Shown: one piece after another, positions 55,684-64,000 of the stretch
Layout of the letters: each line of letters begins with the position of its first letter
Position numbering within the stretch: position 1 is the stretch's first letter
DNA from: Sporosarcina ureae
Lineage (GTDB): Bacteria; Bacillota; Bacilli; Bacillales_A; Planococcaceae
DNA: 64,000 bases
Reading direction: 5' to 3'
NCBI RefSeq assembly: GCF_029267015.1
Contig: NZ_JARIEA010000045.1
Coordinates: 1 to 64,000 of the forward strand
Program-made: the position numbers and the translations under genes
The notes under the pieces: generated by a model
Databases searched by the model: none
The model's input: only the letters and a program-made list of their open reading frames with translations
What the model was told of the DNA's origin: nothing

Positions 55684-58101
55684 ATGCCGTTACATACTCC
55701 TAGTATTTCTCCATATCTGTCTACACTGCTTGATGAGAAATTCTGTATATCCCTTATCGACTTAAGTGGTCGTCTAACCTATGTAAACCAAAACTTTTGT
55801 GAGTTGACGGGTTATGACGAAGACGAATTAATCGGCAGAACATGGGGAAAGTTGAATAGGGGAATCTCTACTGAAGATACGCTTTATATGCTTGCAGAAC
55901 ACTTTATGCATGATACCGTCTATCAAGAAGCGATTCAGATTTTTTCCAAGTCCGGTACAGTGCACTGGTTGGATATCACCATTGTTCCTATTTATGATAC
56001 CGCTGGAAACTTAACAAATTATCTTTCACTTGATATTGACGTGACTGGATCCAAGCTCGTATCTAACGAGTACGCTAAAACACGTACCGACTTGCAAAAT
56101 TTCAAATACGCACTGGACGAATCGGCAGTAGTCGTCATCACCAATCCACAAGGCGTTATTACTTACGTCAATAACCGCTTCTGCACACTTTCGGAGTATT
56201 CACGTAAGGAATTGATCGGCAAGACACATCGGGTAGTTAATTCAGGTACACATCCTAAATGTTTCTTTGCGAATATGTGGGAAACGATTCAGTCCGGTCA
56301 AGTATGGAGGGGGATCATCCGCAATAAATCAAAGTCCGGAAATTTGTATTGGGTTCACACGACGATCGTTCCGTTCATCGGCTCAGATGGCAAGCCTTTT
56401 CAATACATTTCCATACGCCAAGATGTAACATTACAGATGGAAGCGGAAAAATCACTAGAATTGGCATTAAAAAATGATTTTAGTTTGACTGTGAAAAATC
56501 TTCAAAATGCTATTTTTAAATACTGTTTTAATGAAAATAATCAAATTACTATAACTTTACTAGAAGGAAAAGTAATTGAACAGTTAGGAATTACTGCGGA
56601 TACTCTAAACCAATTCGTATTGGATAAGAAATTTAATTTTTCTACATTTAAGCGACAACTTTTAGGCGCTCTACTCGGCCGCGTTGCACAGTTTGAAATT
56701 GACTATCAATCTAGAACCTTCCTCGTTTACCTGTCCCCTATTTTCGAAGGGGAAAATGTAATCGAAGTTGTAGGTACCGCTAGCGATATTACAGACCGCA
56801 AAGAAGCTGAACGTTTAGTAGAACATATGGCATTTCACGATCATCTAACCGGCTTGCCAAATAGACGATTATTAAAACAAACTGTCGAAGACCTCATCGA
56901 GACCCGATTACACAACCGAGAATCGTTCGCTTTGCTTTATATGGATTTAGATCGATTTAAGAATATCAATGATTCTATGGGACATTATATTGGAGATCAA
57001 TTGCTTAAAGCAGTTGGAACAAGATTGCAAACGCTCGTCAGACAAAATGATTTAGTCGGACGACTTAGTGGTGATGAGTTTCTTATACTATGTTCTTCCA
57101 CGACAAAACAAGGAGCACAAATGGTTGCCCAGCGAATTGTCAATGAAGTATCGAAGTCTTTCCTCATCGAAAACTTGGAGATATTTATCGCACCAAGTAT
57201 CGGGATCAGTATGTTTCCTGAGGACGGCGCACAATATGATACGCTGCTCCGAAATGCAGACTCCGCTATGTATTTAGCAAAGCAATCAGGTAAGAGTACC
57301 TATCAGTTTTTCACAGAAGAATTATATAAAGATCTAATGGAACGAACATTGATTGAGATGGAATTACGTCAAGTTCTTCACAAAAAGGAATTGTCGCTAC
57401 ATTATCAACCACAATTTGAATTTGATACTGGAAATATGATTGGCGTAGAGGCTTTGGTCCGTTGGCAGCATCCTTCGCGCGGAACAATATCACCAGGACA
57501 ATTCATTCCGATAGCAGAAGAAACTGGAATGATTCTTCCTATTGGTTTATGGGTGCTTGAAACGGCTTGTAAACAAGCTAAAGAATGGCAAGACCTCGGT
57601 TACACTTCTCTTTTAATGAGTGTCAACGTTTCATTACGTCAGTTTAAGAGTATTAGTTTTGTGGCGGATGTCAAAGATACTCTTCATAAAACCGGTCTGC
57701 AAGCCCGTTATTTAAATATCGAAATAACGGAAAGTATGACTTCTGACGTGGATTATTGCCAAAACATATTACAAGAGCTGCGAGATATCGGTATTAAGAT
57801 TAGTATCGATGATTTCGGCACAGGCTATTCTTCATTAAGTTATTTGTCCAGGTTCCCTTTAACGCATCTGAAGATTGACCAATCGTTTGTACGGGAGCTG
57901 AGTACCAATTCGTTGATCGTAAAAGCTATTATCGACTTAGCTAAGAACTTACACTTACGGGTGATTGCTGAAGGGGTAGAAACTTACGAACAAGCTGAAT
58001 TTCTCAAGACACTCAACTGTGATGAAGCGCAAGGTTTCTTATATTCTAGACCTGTGCCTCCTGACGAACTATTACTGTTATTACAAGATATACAAACCTA
58101 G
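55684..58101 (+). CDS. PAS-PAS-GGDEF-EAL cyclic-di-GMP enzyme
   Basis: 805 residues, no membrane span. Two PAS domains with PAC tails (YVNQNFCELTGYDEDELIGR; YVNNRFCTLSEYSRKELIGK), a third PAS-like region (~260-375), then GGDEF and EAL domains. The cyclase signature is SGDEF in place of GGDEF, preceded by an inhibitory-site RQND five residues before. The EAL domain has GVEALVRWQHP and DDFGTGYSSLSYL, so phosphodiesterase activity looks intact. Net activity cannot be predicted. AAAGGATG precedes ATGCCGTTA, hence 55684. Confidence 0.92.
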   Translation: MPLHTPSISPYLSTLLDEKFCISLIDLSGRLTYVNQNFCELTGYDEDELIGRTWGKLNRGISTEDTLYMLAEHFMHDTVYQEAIQIFSKSGTVHWLDITIVPIYDTAGNLTNYLSLDIDVTGSKLVSNEYAKTRTDLQNFKYALDESAVVVITNPQGVITYVNNRFCTLSEYSRKELIGKTHRVVNSGTHPKCFFANMWETIQSGQVWRGIIRNKSKSGNLYWVHTTIVPFIGSDGKPFQYISIRQDVTLQMEAEKSLELALKNDFSLTVKNLQNAIFKYCFNENNQITITLLEGKVIEQLGITADTLNQFVLDKKFNFSTFKRQLLGALLGRVAQFEIDYQSRTFLVYLSPIFEGENVIEVVGTASDITDRKEAERLVEHMAFHDHLTGLPNRRLLKQTVEDLIETRLHNRESFALLYMDLDRFKNINDSMGHYIGDQLLKAVGTRLQTLVRQNDLVGRLSGDEFLILCSSTTKQGAQMVAQRIVNEVSKSFLIENLEIFIAPSIGISMFPEDGAQYDTLLRNADSAMYLAKQSGKSTYQFFTEELYKDLMERTLIEMELRQVLHKKELSLHYQPQFEFDTGNMIGVEALVRWQHPSRGTISPGQFIPIAEETGMILPIGLWVLETACKQAKEWQDLGYTSLLMSVNVSLRQFKSISFVADVKDTLHKTGLQARYLNIEITESMTSDVDYCQNILQELRDIGIKISIDDFGTGYSSLSYLSRFPLTHLKIDQSFVRELSTNSLIVKAIIDLAKNLHLRVIAEGVETYEQAEFLKTLNCDEAQGFLYSRPVPPDELLLLLQDIQT

Positions 58102-58104
58102 CAT

Positions 58105-58137
58105 GAGCCGGCTGACTTTCATCTGCCGGCTCTTTTT
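58105..58137 (+). terminator. Terminator after PAS-GGDEF-EAL gene
   Basis: GAGCCGGC, 12-base loop, GCCGGCTC and TTTTT. Confidence 0.92.
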
Positions 58138-58278
58138 ATTATGAAAAATGATATCTGAACTCTTTTTCTTCAGGTAATTGCAAGAATTATTATTCTTTAT
58201 ATTCGTTTCATGCTATAGTTTTCTTTATATTTTAATTTTTCATCATACATAGACAAGTCTTTACAGGGAGAGATGTGA

Positions 58279-59580
58279 ATGAGCACTAATCAAATGCGGC
58301 ACTCCATTACCGCATTGGCAGGATTTCAATGGTTGTTCTTTATGTTCGCTAATACAGTTGTAATTCCGATCTCAGTTGGTACTGCTTTTGAGCTTGAGCA
58401 GATTGAAATCGTTTCGGCAATACAACGTTCCTTTATTTTTACAGGATTTGCTTGTTTACTGCAAGGAGCATTTGGACACCGCTTGGCGTTGTTAGAAGGT
58501 CAATCAGGCTTATGGTGGGGTGTCGTGCTCAGCTTGGCAGGGACTGCGAGCGCTATGGGTTTAAGTTTAACGACTGTTGGAGGTAGTATTGCAGTCGGCG
58601 CCATGATTTCTGGTGTATTGGTAGCTATTCTTGGGACGCTCGGCATGGGAGAAATTCTCAAAAAGTGGTTCACGCCCACTGTGATGTTCGTATTTCTATT
58701 GCTGCTTGCCAATCAATTGATCACGATCTTCCTAAAAGGAATGATTGGTCTAAATGATGGAAATTTCATCAGCCTGTCAACGACTCTATTTTCATTTGCT
58801 CTAGCAGGTCTGACGATTCTAGTTCATGTGAAAGGAAAAGGAATCATCAGCAGCTTGAATTTACTTATTGGTATGACAGTCGGATGGATCGGTGCCACAC
58901 TGTTTTTCCCACAAGAAGCCACTGAAACGATCAAAGCCACTCCATTTATTCAATGGTTTCCTTGGGGTGAGCCTACACTGGAAATCGGCATCGTTATCAC
59001 GGTGGTCATTACGGGCTTGTTGAACACGACCAATACCATTGCCACACTAAAAGGTGCGGAAGATATATATGAAAAAGAAACTACTAAGAGACAGTATAAA
59101 ACTTCCTTCTTCATCACGGGAGTATTGAATATTGGAGCCGGAGCATTAGGTCTCGTACCATATGCGCCTTACGCTTCATCAATCGGCTTTCTACAATCTA
59201 CTGGAATAAAAGACAGAGCTCCATTTTTCATCGGCTCTATACTGTTCATTGTCCTTGGACTGGTACCGCCACTCAGTGCATTTTTCTCTACTATCCCACA
59301 AAGTGTAGGAAACACCGTGTTATTTGTGGCATATTTGCAGCTATTCCGTTCGGCTTTGCGTAATGTGGAAGGTTTGACGTTTGAACCTAAAAACATTTAT
59401 CGCGTCGCATTGCCTGCGCTTCTCGGGTTGTCGATCATGACATTACCAGCCGCAGTGTTCTCTTCTCTTCCAGAACTCTTACAACCACTTCTTTCTAGTG
59501 GCTTACTAGTAGGTATCTTGGCAGCACTCGTGATGGAGTTAATCTTCTGGACTGGTCAACGATTCAGCCATGTTATATGA
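58279..59580 (+). CDS. NCS2-family purine/xanthine/uracil permease (YwdJ-like)
   Basis: 433 residues with about twelve to fourteen membrane spans, NCS2 (UraA/XanQ) superfamily. FANTVVIPISVGTAFEL near residue 23, LLEGQSGLWWGVVLSLAG, and TTNTIATLKGAEDIYE with PQSVGNTVLFVAYLQL in the substrate-binding part fit a YwdJ-like member; substrate class is uncertain. GGGAGAG precedes the ATG. No purine riboswitch is seen in the 140-base leader. Confidence 0.88.
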   Translation: MSTNQMRHSITALAGFQWLFFMFANTVVIPISVGTAFELEQIEIVSAIQRSFIFTGFACLLQGAFGHRLALLEGQSGLWWGVVLSLAGTASAMGLSLTTVGGSIAVGAMISGVLVAILGTLGMGEILKKWFTPTVMFVFLLLLANQLITIFLKGMIGLNDGNFISLSTTLFSFALAGLTILVHVKGKGIISSLNLLIGMTVGWIGATLFFPQEATETIKATPFIQWFPWGEPTLEIGIVITVVITGLLNTTNTIATLKGAEDIYEKETTKRQYKTSFFITGVLNIGAGALGLVPYAPYASSIGFLQSTGIKDRAPFFIGSILFIVLGLVPPLSAFFSTIPQSVGNTVLFVAYLQLFRSALRNVEGLTFEPKNIYRVALPALLGLSIMTLPAAVFSSLPELLQPLLSSGLLVGILAALVMELIFWTGQRFSHVI

Positions 59581-59585
59581 ATATG

Positions 59586-59620
59586 CAAACAGCCCTCATC
59601 TCATAGATTAGGGCTGTTTG
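59586..59620 (+). terminator. Terminator after NCS2 permease
   Basis: CAAACAGCCCT / AGGGCTGTTTG, 11-bp stem, with T-rich flank; it overlaps the stop of the convergent methyltransferase gene. Confidence 0.85.
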
Positions 59621-60219
59621 TATGTATACACTAAGAAGCGCTCTGCTTTATCATGGAGTTGCAAATGTGTAATAGGTATCTCTGCTATTTTCTCGAATGA
59701 CTGATGGCGATGAAGGAAATAGACATACTCATCAGTCGGATAATATAAAATGATTTCTATGGCACGTGGTGAGTATTCTGCTGATTTTAGAATTCGCTGA
59801 ACTACAGACCGAAATATATCAAGAGAGAATGGATTAAAGAAGTAGAACGTTACAGCTTCTGCCGGAATGATATAGTTCTCCGCTATACAGCATTCAAATG
59901 TAATGGAACCAGGTCTCTTAGGAAACGCTTGTCGGTACTCCATTAAGTTGGTCATGGCATCTCGGTGTAACACACTATTCATTTCAATACCTATCGTGTC
60001 TAAGCAAAAAAGATGATTCACGTAAAATGGGACTCTTCCTTTTCCGCATCCAAAGTCGATCAAGCTCCCGTCTTTCAGCAAATCATGGTGGGTAAATAAA
60101 TAATCTAGCATCTCGTAAGGCGTCGCTTCATAACGATTATAATGTGATGATTGATGAATCCACTCACGAACGCCAAGTGTTTTGATGTGCAAGCGTTTAT
60201 CCATAGACTGCTCTAGCAT
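59608..60219 (-). CDS. Class I SAM-dependent methyltransferase, unknown substrate
   Basis: 203 residues with motif I SLIDFGCGKGRVPFYVNH near residue 53 and post-I IGIEMN, then TFYFFNPFSLDIF as motif IV, the Rossmann-type methyltransferase layout. AAAGGGG eight bases before ATGCTAGAG fixes the start at 60219, not the track start. Encoded just downstream of the diguanylate cyclase gene with a 48-base gap, possibly one transcript. Substrate unknown. Confidence 0.85.
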   Translation of the reverse strand: MLEQSMDKRLHIKTLGVREWIHQSSHYNRYEATPYEMLDYLFTHHDLLKDGSLIDFGCGKGRVPFYVNHLFCLDTIGIEMNSVLHRDAMTNLMEYRQAFPKRPGSITFECCIAENYIIPAEAVTFYFFNPFSLDIFRSVVQRILKSAEYSPRAIEIILYYPTDEYVYFLHRHQSFEKIAEIPITHLQLHDKAERFLVYTYKQP

Positions 60220-60267
60220 TTCTCTATCCCCTTTCCTTAGGTACACATTCAAGAAAACCTCGGCATA

Positions 60268-61839
60268 TTACTCATGCCGAGGTTCATCGGGAACGACGAT
60301 GGTCTTATTGCGTCCTGTACGTTTGGCATCATACAGACTTTGATCCGCCAACTCGATTAGACGCGCTGGATGATTTGCATGCAGTGGATAAGCAGCGACA
60401 CCAGCTGATATCGTGATCACTTCACCACAAGGACTGATAGTGTCCTCCAGTTTTTCACGAAGCCGTTCCGCTGTCAAATAGGCCGTGACCTTGTCTGCTT
60501 TCGGTAAAAGAATGACGAATTCTTCTCCACCGAAACGACAACAAATATCTCGATCGCGAACCGTTCGTTGCATGAAGTCAGCTAAATAGATCAATACTTC
60601 GTCACCAACTGAATGACCATAACGATCATTGACACGCTTAAACTTGTCTATATCGAAAATAATGAAAGCGAATGGTATGTCATCAGCAACCCATTGTGAC
60701 ATGAGGTTATTCATGGTTCGACGATTGGTTAACTTCGTCAGTGGATCTGTTGTTGATTCATGTATAAAATAGTTTATCTCTTTTTTAAAGTAATCTAAAC
60801 TATTCAACACGGCTCCTTTTAACTGCCTTGCTTCATAGTACCAATCTGAGACACTTTCCATTTTTTCTTTTTGATCTGATTCTATACTGCTTTCCGTATA
60901 ATATGCTAACCTTTGAAGCGGTAAGGCAATCTTTCTTGAAAAATACCTAACAAGAATTAATGACAGGAGTAGTAACGGCAATGATTTCCATACCATCTCT
61001 ATCACCATGTCCTTGGCTGGTGCAACGGAAGTATCTAGTCGTCTCTGAGATACGATTCCCCAATCAGCAATTGGTAGATATGCGTATCCTGCCAACATCG
61101 GTATTCCTTTCGTGTTAACCAGTTCCAAAGAACCACTATTTCCACTACTTACCTTTTGAACAACGACATTACTAGACACATTATCTTTTAAACGTTCTTC
61201 AAGCTGATGGTAAATCAATTTGCCTTCCGTATCCACCACATATACATAGGAGCCATCATCATAAAAATGATCTCCCAGAATTCGTTCCAACACGTTCGGC
61301 TTATGGAGATAGATAGCACCACCTAAAAATCCTTTATACTCCTGATCCACTATTAATGGGACACTGATAAAAACGATTAGTTCACCAGTGATTCCTACGT
61401 AAGGTGGCGATATAGTAGGCTTTTTCTCTTTAATAGCTTGTTGCGCACCGAATGATGTTAACTTTTTCCCAAGTAGGTCTAGACTTGGTGGAGATACACC
61501 TAGTACAACACCTTCTTCAGAAGAAACAGCAACCGAATTGAATGTACTTGTCTGCTGCCTGACACGCTCTGCTATTTGATTTAACTGCGGTTGTGCTTTT
61601 GAATCGTCTAGAAGAGGCAGTACTTCTATCGCATTAGTTTCAAGTGTTTTTAACGTATCACGCAAAAAGGCATCAGTAGTAGATGACAACTTCTTGGCAT
61701 ATGCGTAGTTCGTTTCCAAGGTCGAGTCTATCAAGGTTTGCTTGTTTACACGATAGCCAACAGTAGTACTAGTTAGAAACGTTACAACGATAGCCAAGGT
61801 TGCTACGACTTGAATTAAACTTTTCAAGGACCATCTCAT
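60268..61839 (-). CDS. Membrane diguanylate cyclase with Cache sensor domain
   Basis: 523 residues. A membrane span (~8-28), an extracellular dCache-like sensor (~35-275, with YVYVVDTEGKLIYHQ), a second span (~282-300), a linker, and a C-terminal GGDEF domain. CRFGGEEFVILLPKA is the intact active site and RDRD five residues before it is a complete inhibitory site, so c-di-GMP synthesis with product inhibition is expected. Ligand of the Cache domain unknown. Confidence 0.92.
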   Translation of the reverse strand: MRWSLKSLIQVVATLAIVVTFLTSTTVGYRVNKQTLIDSTLETNYAYAKKLSSTTDAFLRDTLKTLETNAIEVLPLLDDSKAQPQLNQIAERVRQQTSTFNSVAVSSEEGVVLGVSPPSLDLLGKKLTSFGAQQAIKEKKPTISPPYVGITGELIVFISVPLIVDQEYKGFLGGAIYLHKPNVLERILGDHFYDDGSYVYVVDTEGKLIYHQLEERLKDNVSSNVVVQKVSSGNSGSLELVNTKGIPMLAGYAYLPIADWGIVSQRRLDTSVAPAKDMVIEMVWKSLPLLLLSLILVRYFSRKIALPLQRLAYYTESSIESDQKEKMESVSDWYYEARQLKGAVLNSLDYFKKEINYFIHESTTDPLTKLTNRRTMNNLMSQWVADDIPFAFIIFDIDKFKRVNDRYGHSVGDEVLIYLADFMQRTVRDRDICCRFGGEEFVILLPKADKVTAYLTAERLREKLEDTISPCGEVITISAGVAAYPLHANHPARLIELADQSLYDAKRTGRNKTIVVPDEPRHE

Positions 61840-61966
61840 CTATCTTCTAATCCCCTTTCCTCTATGCTACTATTATATCATAAAGGAAGGAAAAGGTAAT
61901 GAGGTGTTTTAATTCAAAACGTCCAAAGCGTTAAGTAATTTGAACATAATATACTATATGAAAACG

Positions 61967-62584
61967 TTAATATGAGATACCGACTCTATATCCTATATCT
62001 TCTCCCTTACATAATTCATCATAAGCAAATGCAGCCGTATCTCCAGTAGAGATCTTCGCTCCATCTATCGGCAAGTAATTTCTTTCTGTTCGGTAATCCC
62101 CAACCGCCTCTCCATCAGGTAAATAAGTAGGACAAACTATTGTCCAATCCAAGCCCGAATTTTGCAACATAGTAAATACTTTATGGTGTTCTTCTGCTGC
62201 AAATGTCAATTTGCGATGAGATTCATTCGATTGATAGCGTAACTTCGACGGTTCTGTTCTACTTTCTAATATACCCGCCGTACCGATCGTGACAATTCTT
62301 AGGATTTGATGTTCTTGCATTCCTTCTATAATAGCTGGTATCGCTTCTGTAAGTGTTGTGGTTTTATCAGTGCCAAGAGCACTCACGACTGCTTCAGCAC
62401 CTACCAACGCATTTTTCACTGCAGTCGAATCACGTACGTCACCTTTAATAATGGTTAGGTTTTCTTGCGCTTCACACTTCTCTGGTGACCGAACAAATAC
62501 CGTTACCAAATGACCGTCAGCTAATGCGTGACGGACTATTTCGCTACCCGTACGTCCTGTTGCTCCAAAAACGACTATTTTCAT
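61967..62584 (-). CDS. NAD(P)H-binding protein, atypical SDR (NmrA/YwnB-like)
   Basis: 205 residues with the Rossmann signature VVFGATGRTGSEIVRHAL at residues 4-21 and VVSALGTDKTTT further on. The TIVCPTYLPDG segment resembles the PF13460 NAD(P)-binding group (YwnB, biliverdin reductase B-like). No catalytic YxxxK is obvious, so it may be a redox sensor or reductase of unknown substrate. Single-gene unit. Confidence 0.83.
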   Translation of the reverse strand: MKIVVFGATGRTGSEIVRHALADGHLVTVFVRSPEKCEAQENLTIIKGDVRDSTAVKNALVGAEAVVSALGTDKTTTLTEAIPAIIEGMQEHQILRIVTIGTAGILESRTEPSKLRYQSNESHRKLTFAAEEHHKVFTMLQNSGLDWTIVCPTYLPDGEAVGDYRTERNYLPIDGAKISTGDTAAFAYDELCKGEDIGYRVGISY

Positions 62585-62656
62585 TTGTTATTCCTCCCGT
62601 TACTTTCAAGAACTCGTTTTATTTACGCTATTATATGATTTGCTATCACATACTAC

Positions 62657-64000
62657 TTAATACGTTGTCAGCTTAACCCAACGCTGCAATGCATAAATTC
62701 CGCGTTGGAAAAACGTCAGGCTGTTTTGATATTCTTCTACATCAAGAGTATATAATGCATCTTCGTTATTCCATATCCGATCGAAATATTCATTAATTTC
62801 TTCGGTCAACTCGCTATCAGTAGGCGCTATAATGCGGAGATTTGCTTCTAAGTTATAATCTCTTAGCGTGCGCTCTGTTATATTGGAAGATCCGTTTGTA
62901 ATGTATGTCTTGTCCGCGGTCTGTACAGTTACCAACTTCGTATGGTATTGACCAATTACGGTATTGTACCAACGCACTTTAATTTTATCATCTGTATTTT
63001 CCCTGATTTCCTGTACTACTGGGCGATTAGGTAATCCTGACTTTTTACTGCCAAATGAATTTTCATTCGGATCCAGGACGATTTCTACATGTACACCGCG
63101 ATTGGCTGCTTCTTCTAACGGTCTAATCACTTCTTGCTCGGAAAGATAAAACATACCCATCCGAATCAAATCTCCTTTTTCCGCCTTTTCGATATCATTA
63201 ACTAAAGCATCCAGTACTTTACTTTCCGTTACATACTGGACTTGATAAGGTCCTTTTTGTTCTTCCACTTCGATTCGCGGTAATTTTCCGCCTGACGAAT
63301 ACTGAAGCACGGCTTCCTCAGATTCCAATATATCATTCTGCACTGGACCCTTTACTTTAAATGCCACATTGCCATGGCGACCGCTTGCTGCGTGTGGATT
63401 AGATGAAGTCACCAATGCAGCTTGTTCAGTCACTAGTGTTTTACGATGATTCGCTTTTACGTTTAGCAATTTCAGGTAAGAAGAAAACTTTACATCTGGT
63501 GCATCACTGGCTAAGAAATTAGGGAAATGATTGCCTCCCTTAAAATCAAACCATTGAAAGAAGATACGATATACACCCGAGTATAAAGGCATAGAATCAC
63601 GTAACGGTTCCAAATCTGTGTACACTACTTGAACCCCTGCTTCTTCAAGCGCTTTAAACCACTCGGATTCATACGATTCATAGCCGGTATTTACCGGATC
63701 CGTTATGTAAACAATGGGCATGTCGGGGAACTCTTCCTTCTTCTTCACGAGAACATCTGTTAGTTGATCAGCTATTTGAGGAAAGTCTTCTTTCTCATCA
63801 TAGTAGTCATCCATTAAAAAGAAATCGAGGACAACAAACTCTTGCGCATCTTTAATCATTTGAAATACTTCATTGAAAATACGGAGTTCTGATTTATAAT
63901 GATCTTTCTCTTTCGTTTTTGAATATGTCAAATCATAAATGAACTCTACCTCTTCTACTTCATGCAAATCCCCTTTGTAGGAGATACCAGGTGGTAATGG
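62657..64000 (-). CDS. Phospholipase D-like (HKD) protein, N-terminus beyond window
   Basis: The frame stays open to the right edge (PLPPGISYKGD upstream of the track's TTG start), so the true start lies outside. Two HKD-type repeats are visible: NHRKTLVTEQ...SSN and YHTKLVTVQTAD...GSSN. The first has Glu where Asp is usual, and the second has extra residues between Lys and Asp. Related proteins include cardiolipin synthase-type and other phospholipase D enzymes; the activity here is uncertain. At least 447 residues. Confidence 0.85.
   Translation of the reverse strand, partial: PLPPGISYKGDLHEVEEVEFIYDLTYSKTKEKDHYKSELRIFNEVFQMIKDAQEFVVLDFFLMDDYYDEKEDFPQIADQLTDVLVKKKEEFPDMPIVYITDPVNTGYESYESEWFKALEEAGVQVVYTDLEPLRDSMPLYSGVYRIFFQWFDFKGGNHFPNFLASDAPDVKFSSYLKLLNVKANHRKTLVTEQAALVTSSNPHAASGRHGNVAFKVKGPVQNDILESEEAVLQYSSGGKLPRIEVEEQKGPYQVQYVTESKVLDALVNDIEKAEKGDLIRMGMFYLSEQEVIRPLEEAANRGVHVEIVLDPNENSFGSKKSGLPNRPVVQEIRENTDDKIKVRWYNTVIGQYHTKLVTVQTADKTYITNGSSNITERTLRDYNLEANLRIIAPTDSELTEEINEYFDRIWNNEDALYTLDVEEYQNSLTFFQRGIYALQRWVKLTTY

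Noticed and set aside
58141-58278. Purine riboswitch before the NCS2 permease
   Set aside because: None of the conserved purine aptamer core sequences is present in the leader.

Overview
The window looks like chromosomal DNA of a low-GC, endospore-forming Gram-positive bacterium of the Bacillales, most like the Planococcaceae (Sporosarcina-type). This rests on gene order (rplK-nusG-secE-rpmG-sigH ... ctsR), spore genes (sigH, a GerA-type germinant receptor, a CotD-like coat protein), T-box, S-box and THI-box leaders, CtsR and CcpA-type sites, and strong AGGAGG ribosome-binding sites. The genus is an inference from general similarity; no rRNA is present to confirm it.

Bases 1-16.5 kb (minus strand) are the conserved information-processing and heat-shock block, read from right to left: ctsR-mcsA-mcsB-clpC-radA-yacL-ispD-ispF-gltX, a Cys T-box with cysE-cysS-mrnC-rlmB-rae1, then sigH-rpmG-secE-nusG-rplK. 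The c-di-AMP synthase gene disA, which sits between radA and yacL in Bacillus subtilis, is missing here, and clpC has its own CtsR-operated promoter. Next come bioY-bioB behind a BirA-type operator (minus) and a SAM-riboswitch operon, yitJ-metH (plus).

Bases 24-48 kb are a mosaic of short operons: a CotD-like coat gene, a DCC oxidoreductase, an aldehyde dehydrogenase with its DUF779 partner behind cre-like sites, a germinant receptor operon in B-A-C order, a THI-box thiamin salvage operon (thiM-thiD-thiE-thiW), dsdA, the cold-sensing desaturase system des-desK-desR, PAP2 phosphatase, mscL, a 30-residue membrane peptide, a permease/GntR/ATPase ABC operon, a thioesterase, and a murein-peptide recycling locus (ykfA, a broken ykfB, ykfC). 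A gene-free 1.46 kb stretch at 40.43-41.89 kb holds five copies of GC-rich, hairpin-forming repeats with a compensatory base change.

Bases 48.3-54.6 kb are a complete trpEDCFBA operon (no trpG) under a Trp T-box. Bases 54.7-64 kb hold an RluF-like pseudouridine synthase, two cyclic-di-GMP enzymes (PAS-GGDEF-EAL and Cache-GGDEF), an NCS2 permease, a methyltransferase, an NAD(P)H-binding protein and a phospholipase-D-like protein cut by the window edge.

The most notable observations are the covarying repeat cluster, the decayed dipeptide epimerase inside the ykf locus, the absent disA, the second CtsR promoter, and a terminator plus sequestered ribosome-binding site in front of nusG.
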